Part shown: one piece after another, positions 1 through 9,849 of the stretch | Layout: every line of letters starts with the position of its first letter | Position numbering within the stretch: the stretch's first letter is position 1 | Source of the DNA: Blastocladiella emersonii ATCC 22665 | Lineage: Eukaryota > Blastocladiomycota > Blastocladiomycetes > Blastocladiales > Blastocladiaceae | Assembly: GCA_025594325.1 (NCBI GenBank) | Contig: JANHCV010000003.1 | Location: forward strand, 2,294,001 to 2,358,000 | Direction: 5' to 3' | DNA: 64,000 nt | Made by a program: the position numbers and the translations under genes | The notes under the pieces: generated by a model | The model's database searches: none | Told to the model about the DNA's origin: nothing | Seen by the model: the letters and a program-made list of their open reading frames with translations, nothing else

Positions 1-463
1 TAAACTACATCCCGTTCACTGTCTCCATGCCCAATGTGCGCAGCTGGACTCGCGCGTGCTAAGCAATAGAGAGAGCTGCTTGCACCAAAGACTTGAAACA
101 CGACGCGTCCGCGCCGGCCAGCAGCTGTGGCTGCGCCACCGCCACGGCGCTGAGCCACCGCCACTTCGACGCGCGTCACCGACTTTCCGCTTCCGCGGCT
201 CGAACCCCGTGTTCCCTCCCGCTCGCGTTCCGCGTTCCTCTTTCAAAGGTCCTCGTTGACAGCGGCCGGTGCACCGGATTGCGGCCGAATCCGCAGCCGA
301 CGCTGACCGCAGCCGCAGCGTTCCGCTGGAACTGCGGCGCACTGCGGCGCCGCCCCCGCGTCCGTGAACCGCACGCCGCGACGCCTCACCGCTACGTCTA
401 TAATTCGGTAAAGAGCGAGGTGCAACGAGGCCCAGCGGCTCGCTGACACGCGGCGCCGACTCG
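1..463. other. Upstream intergenic/promoter region of the Gln/Ser-rich gene
   Basis: GC-rich sequence with no reading frame I can attach to a protein family. It runs up to the TATA-like box of the first gene. The window edge may cut an upstream gene, but nothing here is recognisable as one. Confidence 0.4.
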
Positions 464-470
464 TATAAGA
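464..470 (+). promoter_or_regulatory. TATA-like box (TATAAGA)
   Basis: TATAAGA lies 105 bp upstream of the ATG at 575, in the context GTATAAGAAC. The identical ten bases occur upstream of both copies of the secreted protease gene (46953 on + and 41902 on -), so this looks like a used core-promoter form in this genome. Confidence 0.5.
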
Positions 471-574
471 ACGGGCTGCTCCCCCGCCGCCTCAGACCGA
501 GTTGACCATCAACACCTCCTCTTCCAGCGCCACCACACCCACACCCACTCCACCACCTCCACCACCTCTTCAAG

Positions 575-1447
575 ATGACCTTCGGCCCGATCTTCGTCCC
601 GCCCGTCCAGTCGCAGTCGCAGTCGCAGTTCCAGAACCAGTGGGGCGGCAACGGCGCCCAGCATCAGTCCCAGTCGCAGTCGCAGACCCAGTTTGGCGGC
701 AACGGCTCGCAGCCGCAGTCCCAGTCGCAGACCCAGAACCAGTTTGGCGACGGCGGCAACCAGTCGCAGTCGCAGTCGCAGTGGCAGTCGCAGTTCCAGG
801 GCCACAACTCGGTCGACCCCGCGCAGCAGCAGTCCCAGTCGCAGTCGCAGACCCAGTGGGGCGACGGCGGCGCTCAGTCGCAGTCACAGTGGCAGACGCA
901 GAACGGCGGCAACGGCGCCCAGAACCAGTCCCAGTCGCAGTCGCAGTTCGGCGACGGCGGTGCTCAGTCGCAGTCGCAGTGGCAGGCGCAGAACGGCGGC
1001 AACGGCGCGCAGAACCAGTCGCAGTCGCAGTCGCAGACCCAGTTCGGCGACCATGGCGCTCAGTCGCAGTCGCAGTGGCAGGGCCAGTGGGGCAGCAACA
1101 ACTCGGGCGACGCGGCGCAGCAGCAGTCGCAGTCGCAGTCGCAGACCCAGTGGGGCGACCACGGCGCCCAGTCGCAGGCCCAGTCGCAGTGGCAGCAGAA
1201 CCACGGCGGCGACGCGTTCCAGGCCCAGAACCAGTGGCAGCAGCAGGGCCAGTGGGGCAACCACAGCTCGACCGACGGCGACGGCGGCTCGCTCATTGCC
1301 AGCGGCGGCGACCCGGCGACCTGGGGCCCGTCGCCCGCGGACGGCGGCGGCAACGGCGACTTCCACCACCTGCTCCCGACCCCGCACCATGGCGACGTCG
1401 GCGGCGACGTCATGACGCTCCTGCCCGTCCACCACAACCTCATGTGA
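575..1447 (+). CDS. Gln/Ser/Gly/Asn-rich low-complexity repeat protein
   Basis: An intronless 290-residue frame starting at the ATG at 575, behind a TATA-like box. From about residue 12 to 225 it is built of degenerate repeats: a run of QS dipeptides, then a short block of Q, N, W or F, then a GGNG or GDGG spacer, each unit roughly 17-25 residues. The C-terminus (after about residue 225) is unique and rich in Gly, Asp, Pro and His. There is no signal peptide and no membrane helix. The composition is prion-like or phase-separating, or structural. I recognise no family. The other frames over the repeat also stay open, which is expected of a CAGTCG-type DNA repeat, so the choice rests on the ATG, the TATA-like box and a plausible unique C-terminus. 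Confidence 0.6.
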   Translation: MTFGPIFVPPVQSQSQSQFQNQWGGNGAQHQSQSQSQTQFGGNGSQPQSQSQTQNQFGDGGNQSQSQSQWQSQFQGHNSVDPAQQQSQSQSQTQWGDGGAQSQSQWQTQNGGNGAQNQSQSQSQFGDGGAQSQSQWQAQNGGNGAQNQSQSQSQTQFGDHGAQSQSQWQGQWGSNNSGDAAQQQSQSQSQTQWGDHGAQSQAQSQWQQNHGGDAFQAQNQWQQQGQWGNHSSTDGDGGSLIASGGDPATWGPSPADGGGNGDFHHLLPTPHHGDVGGDVMTLLPVHHNLM

Positions 1448-1989
1448 AGGCGGCATCGCGTCGCGACCCGGCCGTCACCCTCAAGCACATTCCCCAAGGT
1501 CCTGGATGCTCCGAACGCGAGGATCGACCGTGTAAATACTCTGTCATGTTACCCAGCAATCAATATCACATCTTTCGTTATATCACTTTCATGGTGTCGT
1601 GGGAGATGGGAGAGCGAGGACGCGTTGCGGCGGTCGCTCGCGCTTTGAGCTCCGCTTCTCCGCCACTCGTTGGCCGACCCGTCTACAACTCTCTCGAGTT
1701 TTACGATGGCACCTCATGCAACTTGTATATCTATGGCCTAGAAACCCGTCTTTGTAGTTGCCCGGACCGTTTCAGTGCCTCGACGCGAGTCGGGCCTCGA
1801 CAACGACGCGACGCACTGGATCCGCTTGCGTCCGTCGAGAACTGTTCCGCCGACTCTTGAGAAACTCCGGCTCATACCCGATAGTCTCGCCTTCTTCGGC
1901 CTATGCACTCATAATCAACGAACTCGGGCGCCCCTGGCTGGCAGCCGCACGTGGGCTCGACACATGGCCTCGTGGCACTTCGCACGGCT
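1448..1989. other. Intergenic, no supported gene
   Basis: Begins with the 3' region of the Gln/Ser-rich gene, including an AT-richer stretch near 1530-1590, and continues as mixed sequence. Several short open frames exist but none shows a family signature, an intron structure or a promoter. Confidence 0.4.
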
Positions 1990-2490
1990 CTCGGTGCGAT
2001 CCACTCGGAGCGATCCAGGGGGACTTCGTCGTCAATGAGCGTACGAGAGCCGCACCTCAGCATGAACATGCACTTGCCGCGCGCTTGGACGTGGCCCGCG
2101 ATGAGAGCGGACAAGTCCTCGCGGACAACGACAACGGCCCTTTCCATGAAGTCGGCCGTGGTGGCGAGCGCGTCCTTGGTGAGTCCAACGCTGATGATGC
2201 CCGAGTCGCCCGTGACCAACTAGGCCGCGCTAATGGTGACGGCCGAGGTGCGCAGGCCGTACAACGTGGCCGTCCTCCTGCTGTTCGCCATCAGCGTCCG
2301 GAACGCAAGGATGAGGATCAGGCCAAGGAGCAGCACTCCCGAAATGGAAGATTCCTCGACTAGAACTATCACGACCGTCGCGATGATCACCATGATGCCG
2401 AACGAGATGGCCACGTACGCGAGAGAAAATGAGGTTCGCCGTCAGCGCACCGAACGCGTACGAATGGCCGGCCATGCTCGCACAATTGGG
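1990..2490 (-). pseudogene. Relic of a small multi-pass membrane protein
   Basis: On the minus strand, two hydrophobic segments (roughly 2325-2410, motifs IMVIIATVVIVLVEE and LLLGLILILAF) are followed in the same frame by a TAG at 2220-2222 and then a further open stretch to about 1990 (segment GLTKDALATTADFME). Upstream, a plausible N-terminus near 2475 (starting MAGHSYAFGALTANL) is in a different frame, so one frameshift and one stop separate three pieces. The pattern E-hydrophobic-YGL-S-T is loosely shared with the fragment at 3937-4272, which suggests relics of one family. A short unrecognised intron could also explain the TAG. Family unknown. Confidence 0.3.
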
Positions 2491-2644
2491 CCCAGTAGAT
2501 AAGTCTGATCCTGATCAACTAAATGATGATGTTGGGAACACATGAAAGAAATCAAATTTTCGAACAGGCGAAGCGCAAACGAACAGTACTTTTCAAGAGA
2601 CAGGAACAGATGAGGGGTATCACGAAAAGCAGAACATCAACAAC

Positions 2645-3636
2645 TCAGCAAACATCAACGGCGGCCACAGCGGACCGCAGGACAACGGGCGCCGAGGAAG
2701 TCGGGAGTACCTTGACGCCAAACTTGGTCGAGCGCGGCTCGGAAGTCTTAGCAGACACCTTGACGGTACTGGATGCACCGCCCAGGAGGTTGCTGAACCG
2801 ATCCTTGATCGTCGACCATCGGGAGCTCGAAGCCGACTCGACCAGCGTCTGATCGGAACCGAGCTCGGCCGGGAGCTTGACGAGGTTCGAGTCGATGGCC
2901 ATGGACTCGGCCACCGCCGCCACCTTTGCCTCGGGGCCTCGGGGTCCGCCGCGGCCTGCGGCGCACTGCCACGGTGGCCGGCACGGCGGCGAACCCAGCG
3001 CAGAACGTTGCCAGCGGTGCTGCGCTTCTTCTCGGCTTGGGCGGTGACGGCGGGAGCGTGGGTCGCGTTCGTCGACTCGAACAGGGTGGAGAACTCGGTT
3101 GCCACTGTGCCCGCGGGGTCGGTGCACGTCGAGGTCTCCTGGAGCTTGATCGACGCCGCAGTCGACACGGGAGCGTCGACAACAGCGGTCTGGGTAGTCG
3201 GGACGATGGCAGGTGTGACAGCAGCCACGGCGGCGGGCTCAAAGCTAGCGCGCAGGGTCGATACATGCACCCCGGCGAGCGCCTCGAGCACCACCGCCGC
3301 CGTCACAGCGCACGCCGGAACCGACTTGGTCTCGTTGTTGCCCTGCCCGAGCTGGTTCTTGGCATCGCCGCCGAAATGGGCGATGTGGACCTGGTCCTTG
3401 GACCGCGAGCAGGGCGAACGAGACTTGGACGAGCCGGGAGCAAGCGCGAGCTGCTCGAACCGGTGCTTGAGCGTGCCGGCCGTGGGGGTCGGCGTCGAGT
3501 CGACGCACTCGTTGTTGTTGGTGGTCTGCTTGTTCTCGGGCATGCTGATGCTGGTGCCATTGAGCGGCAGCTTGGCCGAGGACGAGAACACCTTGGACGA
3601 CGAGGACGACGAGGCGAGGGCAATCTGGGCAGACAT
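2645..3636 (-). CDS. Unknown Ser/Ala/Thr-rich protein with a frame break
   Basis: Start chosen at the ATG at 3636 (MSAQIALASS) because a TATA box (CTATAAA, 3731-3737 on the minus strand) lies about 95 bp upstream. The N-terminal two thirds are open in one frame down to about 3000. The C-terminal third, ending at 2645, continues convincingly in another frame (core motifs VKLPAELGSDQ, STIKDRFSNLLGG). No intron with this genome's usual ends fits the gap, so a 1-2 base frameshift near 2940-3010 (sequencing error or pseudogenisation) is the simplest reading. No membrane segment and no recognised domain. Confidence 0.45.
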
Positions 3637-3730
3637 GGTGCGATACAAGCGAGTGAAGTCGGATGTGGTACAAGGTCTGCTTTGAGGCAAGGGTGAAGAG
3701 CAAGAGCTGAAGCGGGGAGGGCGGCCGGGA

Positions 3731-3737
3731 TTTATAG
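3731..3737 (-). promoter_or_regulatory. TATA box (CTATAAA)
   Basis: Minus-strand CTATAAA about 95 bp upstream of the ATG at 3636. It decides the start of that gene, since an in-frame methionine further upstream (3765) would lie in front of the TATA box. Confidence 0.5.
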
Positions 3738-3787
3738 GCGGTGCCTTGCTCGAGTCGCTCTGCACACTGGTCGTGCACTGCCTGAGA

Positions 3788-3900
3788 TGATGAACAATGC
3801 GAAAGCAGCAGATCTCAGGTGACTCCGAGCAAGCGGGTGGCGCAGCGACGCGCCCAGCTGCGCCACCCTCGTCGGGTCGCGTTTCATCTTGGCCGCTCCT
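3788..3900. repeat. Dispersed ~113-bp repeat with internal hairpin, copy A
   Basis: Shares most bases with 7011-7123. Both copies begin near (A/T)CAATGCGAAAGC, contain GATCTCAGGTGACTCCG, carry an inverted repeat (GGTGGCGCAG ... CTGCGCCACC) and end in GTCGCGTTTCA. The internal hairpin and small size resemble a non-autonomous element. No clear terminal inverted repeat or target duplication was seen. Confidence 0.5.
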
Positions 3901-3936
3901 CTCCTCTCGCGCGAGTCAAGGTGTGTGCAATAAAGA

Positions 3937-4272
3937 CTAGGGGAGATACATTGCAAACAAACCACACGATCCAGTCTGCTCGTCCGCGACCGTCGGTGAC
4001 GCGGTCCAGACCTCGGCTGAGGCGGCGGCGCCAGGGACCGCGGGCGCGACGAGCGACGCGAAGGTCTTGGGGAACATGCGCTTGTGGAGGTTCATGCAGA
4101 CGTTCGTGTCCGTGCTAAAGGTGATGGACGAGGCGCCCAAGCCGTAGAAGGCGGCCGCGAAGAGGGCCACACCTTCGAGTGCGATCCAGAACGTGAAGTA
4201 GACGATGAGGCCGAGCGGCAGTCCGAATCCCAAAAGTTTGCCCTCGACCACGGCCACGCCGACCGTCGCCAC
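3937..4272 (-). pseudogene. 3' fragment of a membrane-protein gene
   Basis: An open minus-strand frame of about 111 codons with no convincing ATG. It has two hydrophobic stretches (LGFGLPLGLIVYFTFWIAL and VALFAAAFYGLG) followed by a polar C-terminus (TDTNVCMNLHKRMFPKTF) and a stop at 3937. The upstream part of the gene is missing. Spacing of the motifs resembles the relic at 1990-2490. Family unknown. It could instead be a terminal exon whose upstream exons I cannot see. Confidence 0.3.
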
Positions 4273-4433
4273 ATCTGCCCACTGAAATGACCTTATGCGT
4301 GAAGAAGACGCAGCGACGCGCCCAGCTGTACCGTTCTAAGTCGCGCAGCGTTCAAAACGGTGCTTCTTTTGTACGCATTTGTCGTTCAATCACGGTTTGT
4401 CGTGCCATCTATTCTCCATTCATTCATTCCAAA

Positions 4434-6312
4434 CTACACTGCGCGATCCCCGGCCTGGCGCACAACGGCAGCCGCAGGCGCCGACGGGTACGCGACGAGG
4501 GGCGTCGTAGCCGACGACGCGGCCTCGTTCGGCACCGCCGCAGCCGCGCCCGGGCCCGTCATACCGATGGGCTGGATCAACGGCGAGGGCGGGAGCGGGA
4601 CTGCAGCCACGACCGACGGCGACGGCATCTGCATCGTGGCTGCGGGCGGGGCGGCGAGGGTCGCCGAGGTCGGGGTTGCGAGAGCAGGCGGCGGCGGGTA
4701 CGCGTCGATGGAGCGGTACTGAGGTGGCGTCGTGTTGGTCGCCGACACCATCGGGGGCTGCGGCATCGACATGGTCGGGTACACTGGCGCAGCAGCAGCA
4801 CCAGCAGTTGACGACGACGGCGGCGGGGGCTGCGGCATGTTCATAGTCGCGTACGCGGGCGCCGCGCCTGCATCCATCGGCGGCTCGGGCATCGCGGTGG
4901 GCATGACCGAGTACACGGGAAGGCGCTCGACGGCGTACCCGGCGCCGCGGACGCCCTGCTCGGGGTTGGAGTTGAACTGGGCGCACCGGAACGGGAGCTG
5001 GCCGCAGTTGAGGCGCACCGCGCACGGGCCGTCGGCGCCGACCGCGATATGGACCGCCGTCTCGGGACACGGCGCGCGCGGACCCTCGACCGTCGGAAGC
5101 ACGACGCCGTTGCGCGTGAAGAAGCACGACCCATCAGCGGTCCGGAGCCCAACGCCGATCACGTCGTCGACGCGGAACGGCTTCCCGTACGCGTCGCCGT
5201 CGCCGTCGTTGTCGCAGAACACGCGGCCGTCGTCCGAGTGGTACCCGACGCTCCAGTCGTGCCACCCGGGCAGGCGGAAGTACGGGTACGGGACCGTGGC
5301 CAGGCCGATGGCGAGCGTCGTCTGCGGCGCCATGGCGACGACCGTCACCTCGTAGTAGAGCACGGGCGGCGGCGGCTGCGCGTGCGCAGGCAAGAGCCAC
5401 GGGACGGGCAGGTTGCTGACGAGCGTGAGGTCCGTGTCGGCCGACGCGCGCGTGATCGGGTTCGGGAAGAAGTGCACGGTGCCGTCCTCGGGCGCGACGC
5501 CGACGAAAGACGCCATGTCCTGGAACGGCAGCGCGAGCGCCCAGGCCGCCGGGTTGGCCATGGCGTCGAGCGCCTCGGGGGTCGGGTTGAACGGCATCGG
5601 CGGCGTGTTGTTGATGAACTCGCGACCGCGTGCCGCGGCGTCAGCCGTAGCCCGGTGCACGGGCGCGGCGAGCGAGCCCTGGTACGTGACCTGCGTCGGC
5701 GGCGCGTAGTCCTTGGCGGCCACAGCGGCGGGCGCCGAGTCCCTTGGCGAGCTGCTGGTGGTGTTGGACGTAGGTTTTTCTTTGTTGTTCTTGGGGATAC
5801 TGCAGGGGCGGAAAGGGTTCGCAAGGCAGATGAGCGCGATCGCGACGACGAAAAGCACGATCATCACGATCCCAGAAGCGCTGATGCCGTTGCTGTTGGA
5901 CAGCCGGTCGCAGGAGGACCGGTAGGTGCCGTCGACTCGTAAGCCGTCCTCGTTGTAGAAGACACAGCCGTTTGATGACGGCACGTAGACCCAGTAGCCG
6001 TAGCCGTACGGGCCGTAGTAGACTCTAGGATACGTGTCTAGATGCAGGGGCTGATCGAATCAGCGATGCGAAGGACCAGGACGAGGCCGGGCGATCCGTA
6101 CTCCCGTAGATGGCAGTCCCTGCTGGGGAGGAGCCGCTGATGCCGCCTCGCGAAGATGACGACGAGGACCCGCCGCGACTACCGCCGCCTCGGCCGCCGC
6201 CACCCCCACCGCCTCGGCCGCCGCCGCCCTTGGGCAAGGGGACGGGCGCGGCGAGAACGGCGGCCGCCTCCACGAGCGCTAGGAAGGGGAGTGCGCGGTG
6301 ACGCTGATGCAT
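4434..6312 (-). CDS. SSH4/EAR1-type membrane SPRY protein (Rsp5 ubiquitin-ligase adaptor-like)
   Basis: Two exons: 6312-6102 and 6022-4434 (intron 6023-6101, GTACGG...AG), giving 599 residues. The first 30 residues are hydrophobic (signal or first anchor), followed by Gly/Ser-rich sequence and a second membrane segment at about residues 121-139. A SPRY domain occupies about 290-415 and shows the family hallmarks LAIGLATVPYPYFRLPGW, VGYHSDDGRVF and FFTRNG. The Pro-rich tail holds a PY motif (PPQY, near residue 505), the binding site for Rsp5/NEDD4 WW domains. Yeast Ssh4 and Ear1 have this same order (membrane helix, SPRY, PY) and direct endosomal and vacuolar membrane cargo to ubiquitination. 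Function here is inferred from that architecture. Confidence 0.75.
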
Positions 6313-6606
6313 GGCAGTGTTTGAAGGTGTTGATCTCGAGAGTTCCAGAAAGAGAGAGAGACGCGGCCGACGAACGAGGCCTTTCCGTCGAGCAAGAGCT
6401 GGCGCACTGGCTGGCTCTGTGGCGGAAGAGGAGCACTGCCTGGGCGTCGATCATGCTTCGTCGTGCACAGCCTTCACCGCTGTGGCGCAACGCGGGAGCG
6501 TTGCTTCGACGGCCCGTCGCGAATTCCTAGGGAACTCTGAACGGCGTGTTAACCATTAACCAGGTTCAGCTCAGTCCAAAGAACTTATATTCATCGACTG
6601 CGACAG
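6313..6606. other. Intergenic, nothing recognised
   Basis: Promoter-side sequence of the SPRY gene and 3' side of the helicase-like relic. No gene, repeat or RNA signature seen. Confidence 0.3.
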
Positions 6607-7010
6607 CTACACAGCAGCTTGAGCGCCCAACTCGGCCGTGATCGGCCGCATGATTTCCTCCTCCACCGTGTCCTGCGCGACGAACCACTTCACAGCCGGG
6701 TCTCCCGAAACCGAGCCGAGCGCCCGCTTGACCATCGCCAGCGCCGCCTCGTCCGTCTCGGCAAGCACGGGATGCGCAAAATACACGCTTGACGCGCCCG
6801 AGTTGACCTGGAAACGGCGGCCTCGCGTCGCTCGCGCCGTCCAGCGCAATAACTATGACGCGGACATCATTCTACTTGCGGGATACACGGATAGCCGCTT
6901 GCTGCAGCCGCGCGTTGGGCGATGACGCGTCGATCGCGTTCACGCGGAGGACCGAGTTGATGGCCGTGGTGATGAGCGACGCGTGCGCGGGCGACTCTTG
7001 TGCAGGATTG
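6607..7010 (-). pseudogene. Relic of an SNF2/SHPRH-like helicase C-terminus
   Basis: Minus-strand coding pieces joined by a plausible 79-nt intron (6808-6886, GTATCC...CAG). The downstream piece contains VNSGASSVYFAHPVL and WFVAQDTVEEEIM, which parallel the end of the helicase C lobe of SNF2/RAD16/SHPRH proteins (segments of the type '...EP.LNP..E.QAI.R' and 'RF.V.DTVEE.I'). The conserved R-x-x-R-x-G-Q motif VI is absent and upstream helicase sequence is missing, because the dispersed hairpin repeat at 7011 cuts in. Non-functional fragment. Assignment is tentative. Confidence 0.35.
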
Positions 7011-7123
7011 TGATCAATGCGAAAGCGGCGGATCTCAGGTGACTCCGTGAAAGTGGGTGGCGCAGCTCGGTGCGTTGCTGCGCCACCTTCGTCGCGTCGC
7101 GTTTCACCTTGATCGCACCTTCC
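7011..7123. repeat. Dispersed ~113-bp repeat with internal hairpin, copy B
   Basis: Second copy of the repeat at 3788-3900, with about 15-20% substitutions by eye. The inverted repeat GGTGGCGCAG ... CTGCGCCACC is intact at about 7057-7087. It ends just before the Harbinger insertion. Confidence 0.5.
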
Positions 7124-7351
7124 CATCACTCCCACATAAGGGCCCGTTTGGTTCAGATCAGGTGGATCAGCTGAAAAAGTTGCCACGTTTCACCTCACCC
7201 CCCTTCATCTCAGCGGCCGTGCGGACCAAACGCCCCGCTGGATGAACGCCCCCCCCCCGCAATAAAATCTTTCCCACCTCTTTGCAGCCGCACTTATTGC
7301 AACGAATCAACACCTAACCTCACGCATCGTGTTCTCGAGCCCTCGAACAAC

Positions 7352-8669
7352 ATGGGCAAGGGATACAACCGCAAGCTGCGCGGCCTCATGCTCACGGCCG
7401 CCCTCGCTCTCCTGCGACGTCTCGCTGCTCGCAACGAGCGCCGCTCGCGGGAGCCTATCCGCACGTCCACGCTTTCCGGCGAGTCGTGGGTTCAAGAGCT
7501 GCTGACGTGTAACAGCAAAACGCGTTTTTCGGAAATCGTCCGTATGCCCCGCAAGACCTTCAAGGCCATCTGCCGCCTGTTCCGCGACCGTGGACTTCTC
7601 GCCGACGGCCGCAAGCTGTCCGTCGAGGCGCGCTTCATGGTTTTTCTTGTCATGGCCGGCGAGGGCAGCACCAACCGCAACCTCAGGGAGCGGTTCCAAA
7701 TCTCTGGCGAGACCGCGTCCAGCGTTCTGAAGAAAGTGATCGACGCTCTGTACCGCCTGATGCCCGAGTTCACTGTCCAGCCGTCCGATTCTACGCCCGT
7801 GCATGAGCGCATCGCCCACGACCCGAAATACGCTCCGTTCCAGAACGCGGTCGGCGCGCTTGACGGAACGCACATCCCGTTTGTTGTGCCCACTAAGCTT
7901 CACGACTCGTTCCGAAACCGCAAGGGGACCATATACTCAAATGTCCTCGCTGCCTGCGACTTTGACTTGAACTTCACCTACGTTCTCGCAGGGTGGGAGG
8001 GCAAGGCGCACGACTCGCGCGTGCTCTCGGACGCCTTCGCCCGTGGGTTCAAGATCCCCGCCGGCCGCTTCTACCTCGCCGACGGCGGCTACGCAAACCG
8101 CACGTCCATCATCGTGCCCTTCCGCGGTACCCGCTATCATCTTCGCGAGTTTGCTCGCGGCAAGGATGGGTACGTTCTCACTGCCATGACCATCACGTTG
8201 GCGCCATCTCATCTGCTTCACCAACGTACGTAGAGTTAAGAACCGCGAAGAGCTTTTCAATCTGCGTCACGCGTCGCTCCGCAACTCCATTGAGCATATC
8301 TTTGGCGTGCTCAAGAAGCGGTTCCGCGTCCTCTCGATTGGCGCGGCCTACCCAATCAAGACTCAAGTCAAGCTTGTGTACGCGCTCTGCACGCTGCACA
8401 ACATGATCAACAAGTGGAACCAAGGCGGCGACGCCTTCTTTCGCGACGCCGAGACGGAGCTCCGGCGCGCGCGGGACGCGGCGCGTGAGGCGCCAGTACG
8501 TGGGCGCGAGCCCCTGGACGACGAGAACGAGGAGGACGACGAGGCCGCTGTCCTCGAGGCCTCGCTGGACGGAGCTCGTCAGCGCGGTATCTCGCTTCGG
8601 AACCGCGTCGCAAATGTTCTTTGGACCGAGTACAGGCGCGTCATGGCCGCTCGTGGGACCCGTCTTTGA
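7352..8669 (+). CDS. Harbinger transposase (DDE_Tnp_4 nuclease), copy 1
   Basis: Two exons, 7352-8169 and 8234-8669 (64-nt intron, GTACGT...GTAG), 417 residues. It has an N-terminal helical/HTH-like region, then the DDE_Tnp_4 nuclease fold with the catalytic Asp in VGALDGTHIPF (D171), the second Asp in YLADGGY (D244) and the Glu in SIEHIFGVLKKRF (E293). E293 lies in exon 2 and only comes into frame after splicing. The acidic C-terminal tail is typical. The enzyme cuts and inserts the element. In this superfamily it needs a separate Myb-like protein, which this copy lacks in full. Its reading frame equals that of copy 2. Confidence 0.9.
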
Positions 8670-8982
8670 AGGCGCGAAATAATTGTTGTACCCGCATGCA
8701 TGCTGTAATATACTGATTTGTCAAGTACTATAACGTTAGATAAGCGATTCCAGATGATTTGACGCGTCGCTGAGGTCAGAACGCATCGGTGGAGACGCGT
8801 CGATCAATCACGTGACGTGTGAGACACTTTGAGAACCACGCGTTTCTCAACGAGTCGCGTCATTTTCGAGCGAAGGGTAACGATTGAAGATACGATGGAC
8901 ACAAAGCCAGATGTATTGGACACAAATGGGCGAGAACAAGGCCAGGAAGCAACGCGAGGGGAGGGGGACATGTGCGAGAGAG

Positions 8983-9360
8983 CTACTGAATGAAAAACTC
9001 GAGGACGCGCTTGCGCTTCGATTCGGACACGGCCATGACGCGAAGCGCTTGATCCTCGGTCAGGCGGGTGGCGACGTCGATCTGGTACTCTTCATTGTCA
9101 TTGTACGCGTCCTGGACCCATTCAAGTGCGGCGGTCAGAACGGGCTTGGAGTCGGCGGTCGCGACGCTCTGGAACACCTCCTTGATGCCCATGAGGAATT
9201 CCGAGTCCGAGAGGCGACGCGAGCTGCTGTCCGAAGTGCGGCTGCGCTTGCTGGCGGGGGCCGCGTCGTCTTGACCATCGACACCTTCCACGTCACCAGA
9301 CTCCTTGCCGTCCTGCTCGAGGTGCGAGTACTCGCCGGTGGTGGTCGAGCTGCCCCACGA
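8983..9360 (-). pseudogene. Truncated Myb/SANT-like Harbinger accessory gene, copy 1
   Basis: Only the last exon part (starting around codons GSSTTTGEYSHLEQDG and ending VLEFFIQ before the stop at 8983) survives. The promoter-proximal side, including the DNA-binding domain exons present at 23090-23719 in copy 2, is removed by the internal deletion. The remaining sequence matches copy 2 essentially perfectly. Confidence 0.85.
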
Positions 9361-9849
9361 AGGAAAACAGCGTTTATATAGGCCGGGAAGCACAGCCTGA
9401 AGGTTTCGGGGGCGAGCAGACGGGCAATTCAGCGACGAGGGTTCCATTCAGCTCATCCGGGGGTCGACCCAAACGCCGCGATGAACGCGACGGGGTGAAA
9501 ATGCCACGTTTCAGCTGGGTGAACACCGGACCGTGTAAAATCGATTGATCCACCTGATTCACCCCGGAACCAAACGGGCCCTAACATGCTGCCGACGATA
9601 AGCCTTCACCACTTACTGCAAATGTATCAACAACATGGAAATGGCCTCTGCGTCGTGCCATTCGGTCAAATGAAGCTGCACCTCCTGCCAGCACGACGAG
9701 GCCGCCGCACAGCGTCACACTGACCTTGCGCCATTGTTGCGGGCGGGTTCTGATCGGATATGACTCGAACAGCAAAGAGCCCATGTCGGGCGCGTTCGAA
9801 GCTATTTATGAGGCCTACGACCACGCCTCGAGGCGCCCACACTGCAATC

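Larger units (their letters stand above)
7140..9581 (+). mobile_element. PIF/Harbinger DNA transposon, internally deleted copy
   Basis: Bounded by perfect terminal inverted repeats GGGCCCGTTTGGTT / AACCAAACGGGCCC and flanked by a 3-bp duplication TAA (7137-7139 and 9582-9584), the target-site type of PIF/Harbinger. Length 2,442 bp. It carries an intact transposase gene (+) and, on the other strand, only the 3' part of the companion Myb/SANT-like gene. Compared with the copy at 22820-26077, about 816 bp are missing at a junction near 9358-9362. Apart from that deletion the two copies are almost identical, so both moved recently. Confidence 0.9.

Noticed and set aside
502-1860. Alternative 452-codon frame over the CAGTCG repeat
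   Set aside because: Lacks a sensible ATG and reads as Val/Ala/Arg repeats. Open only because the DNA repeat lacks stops in several frames.
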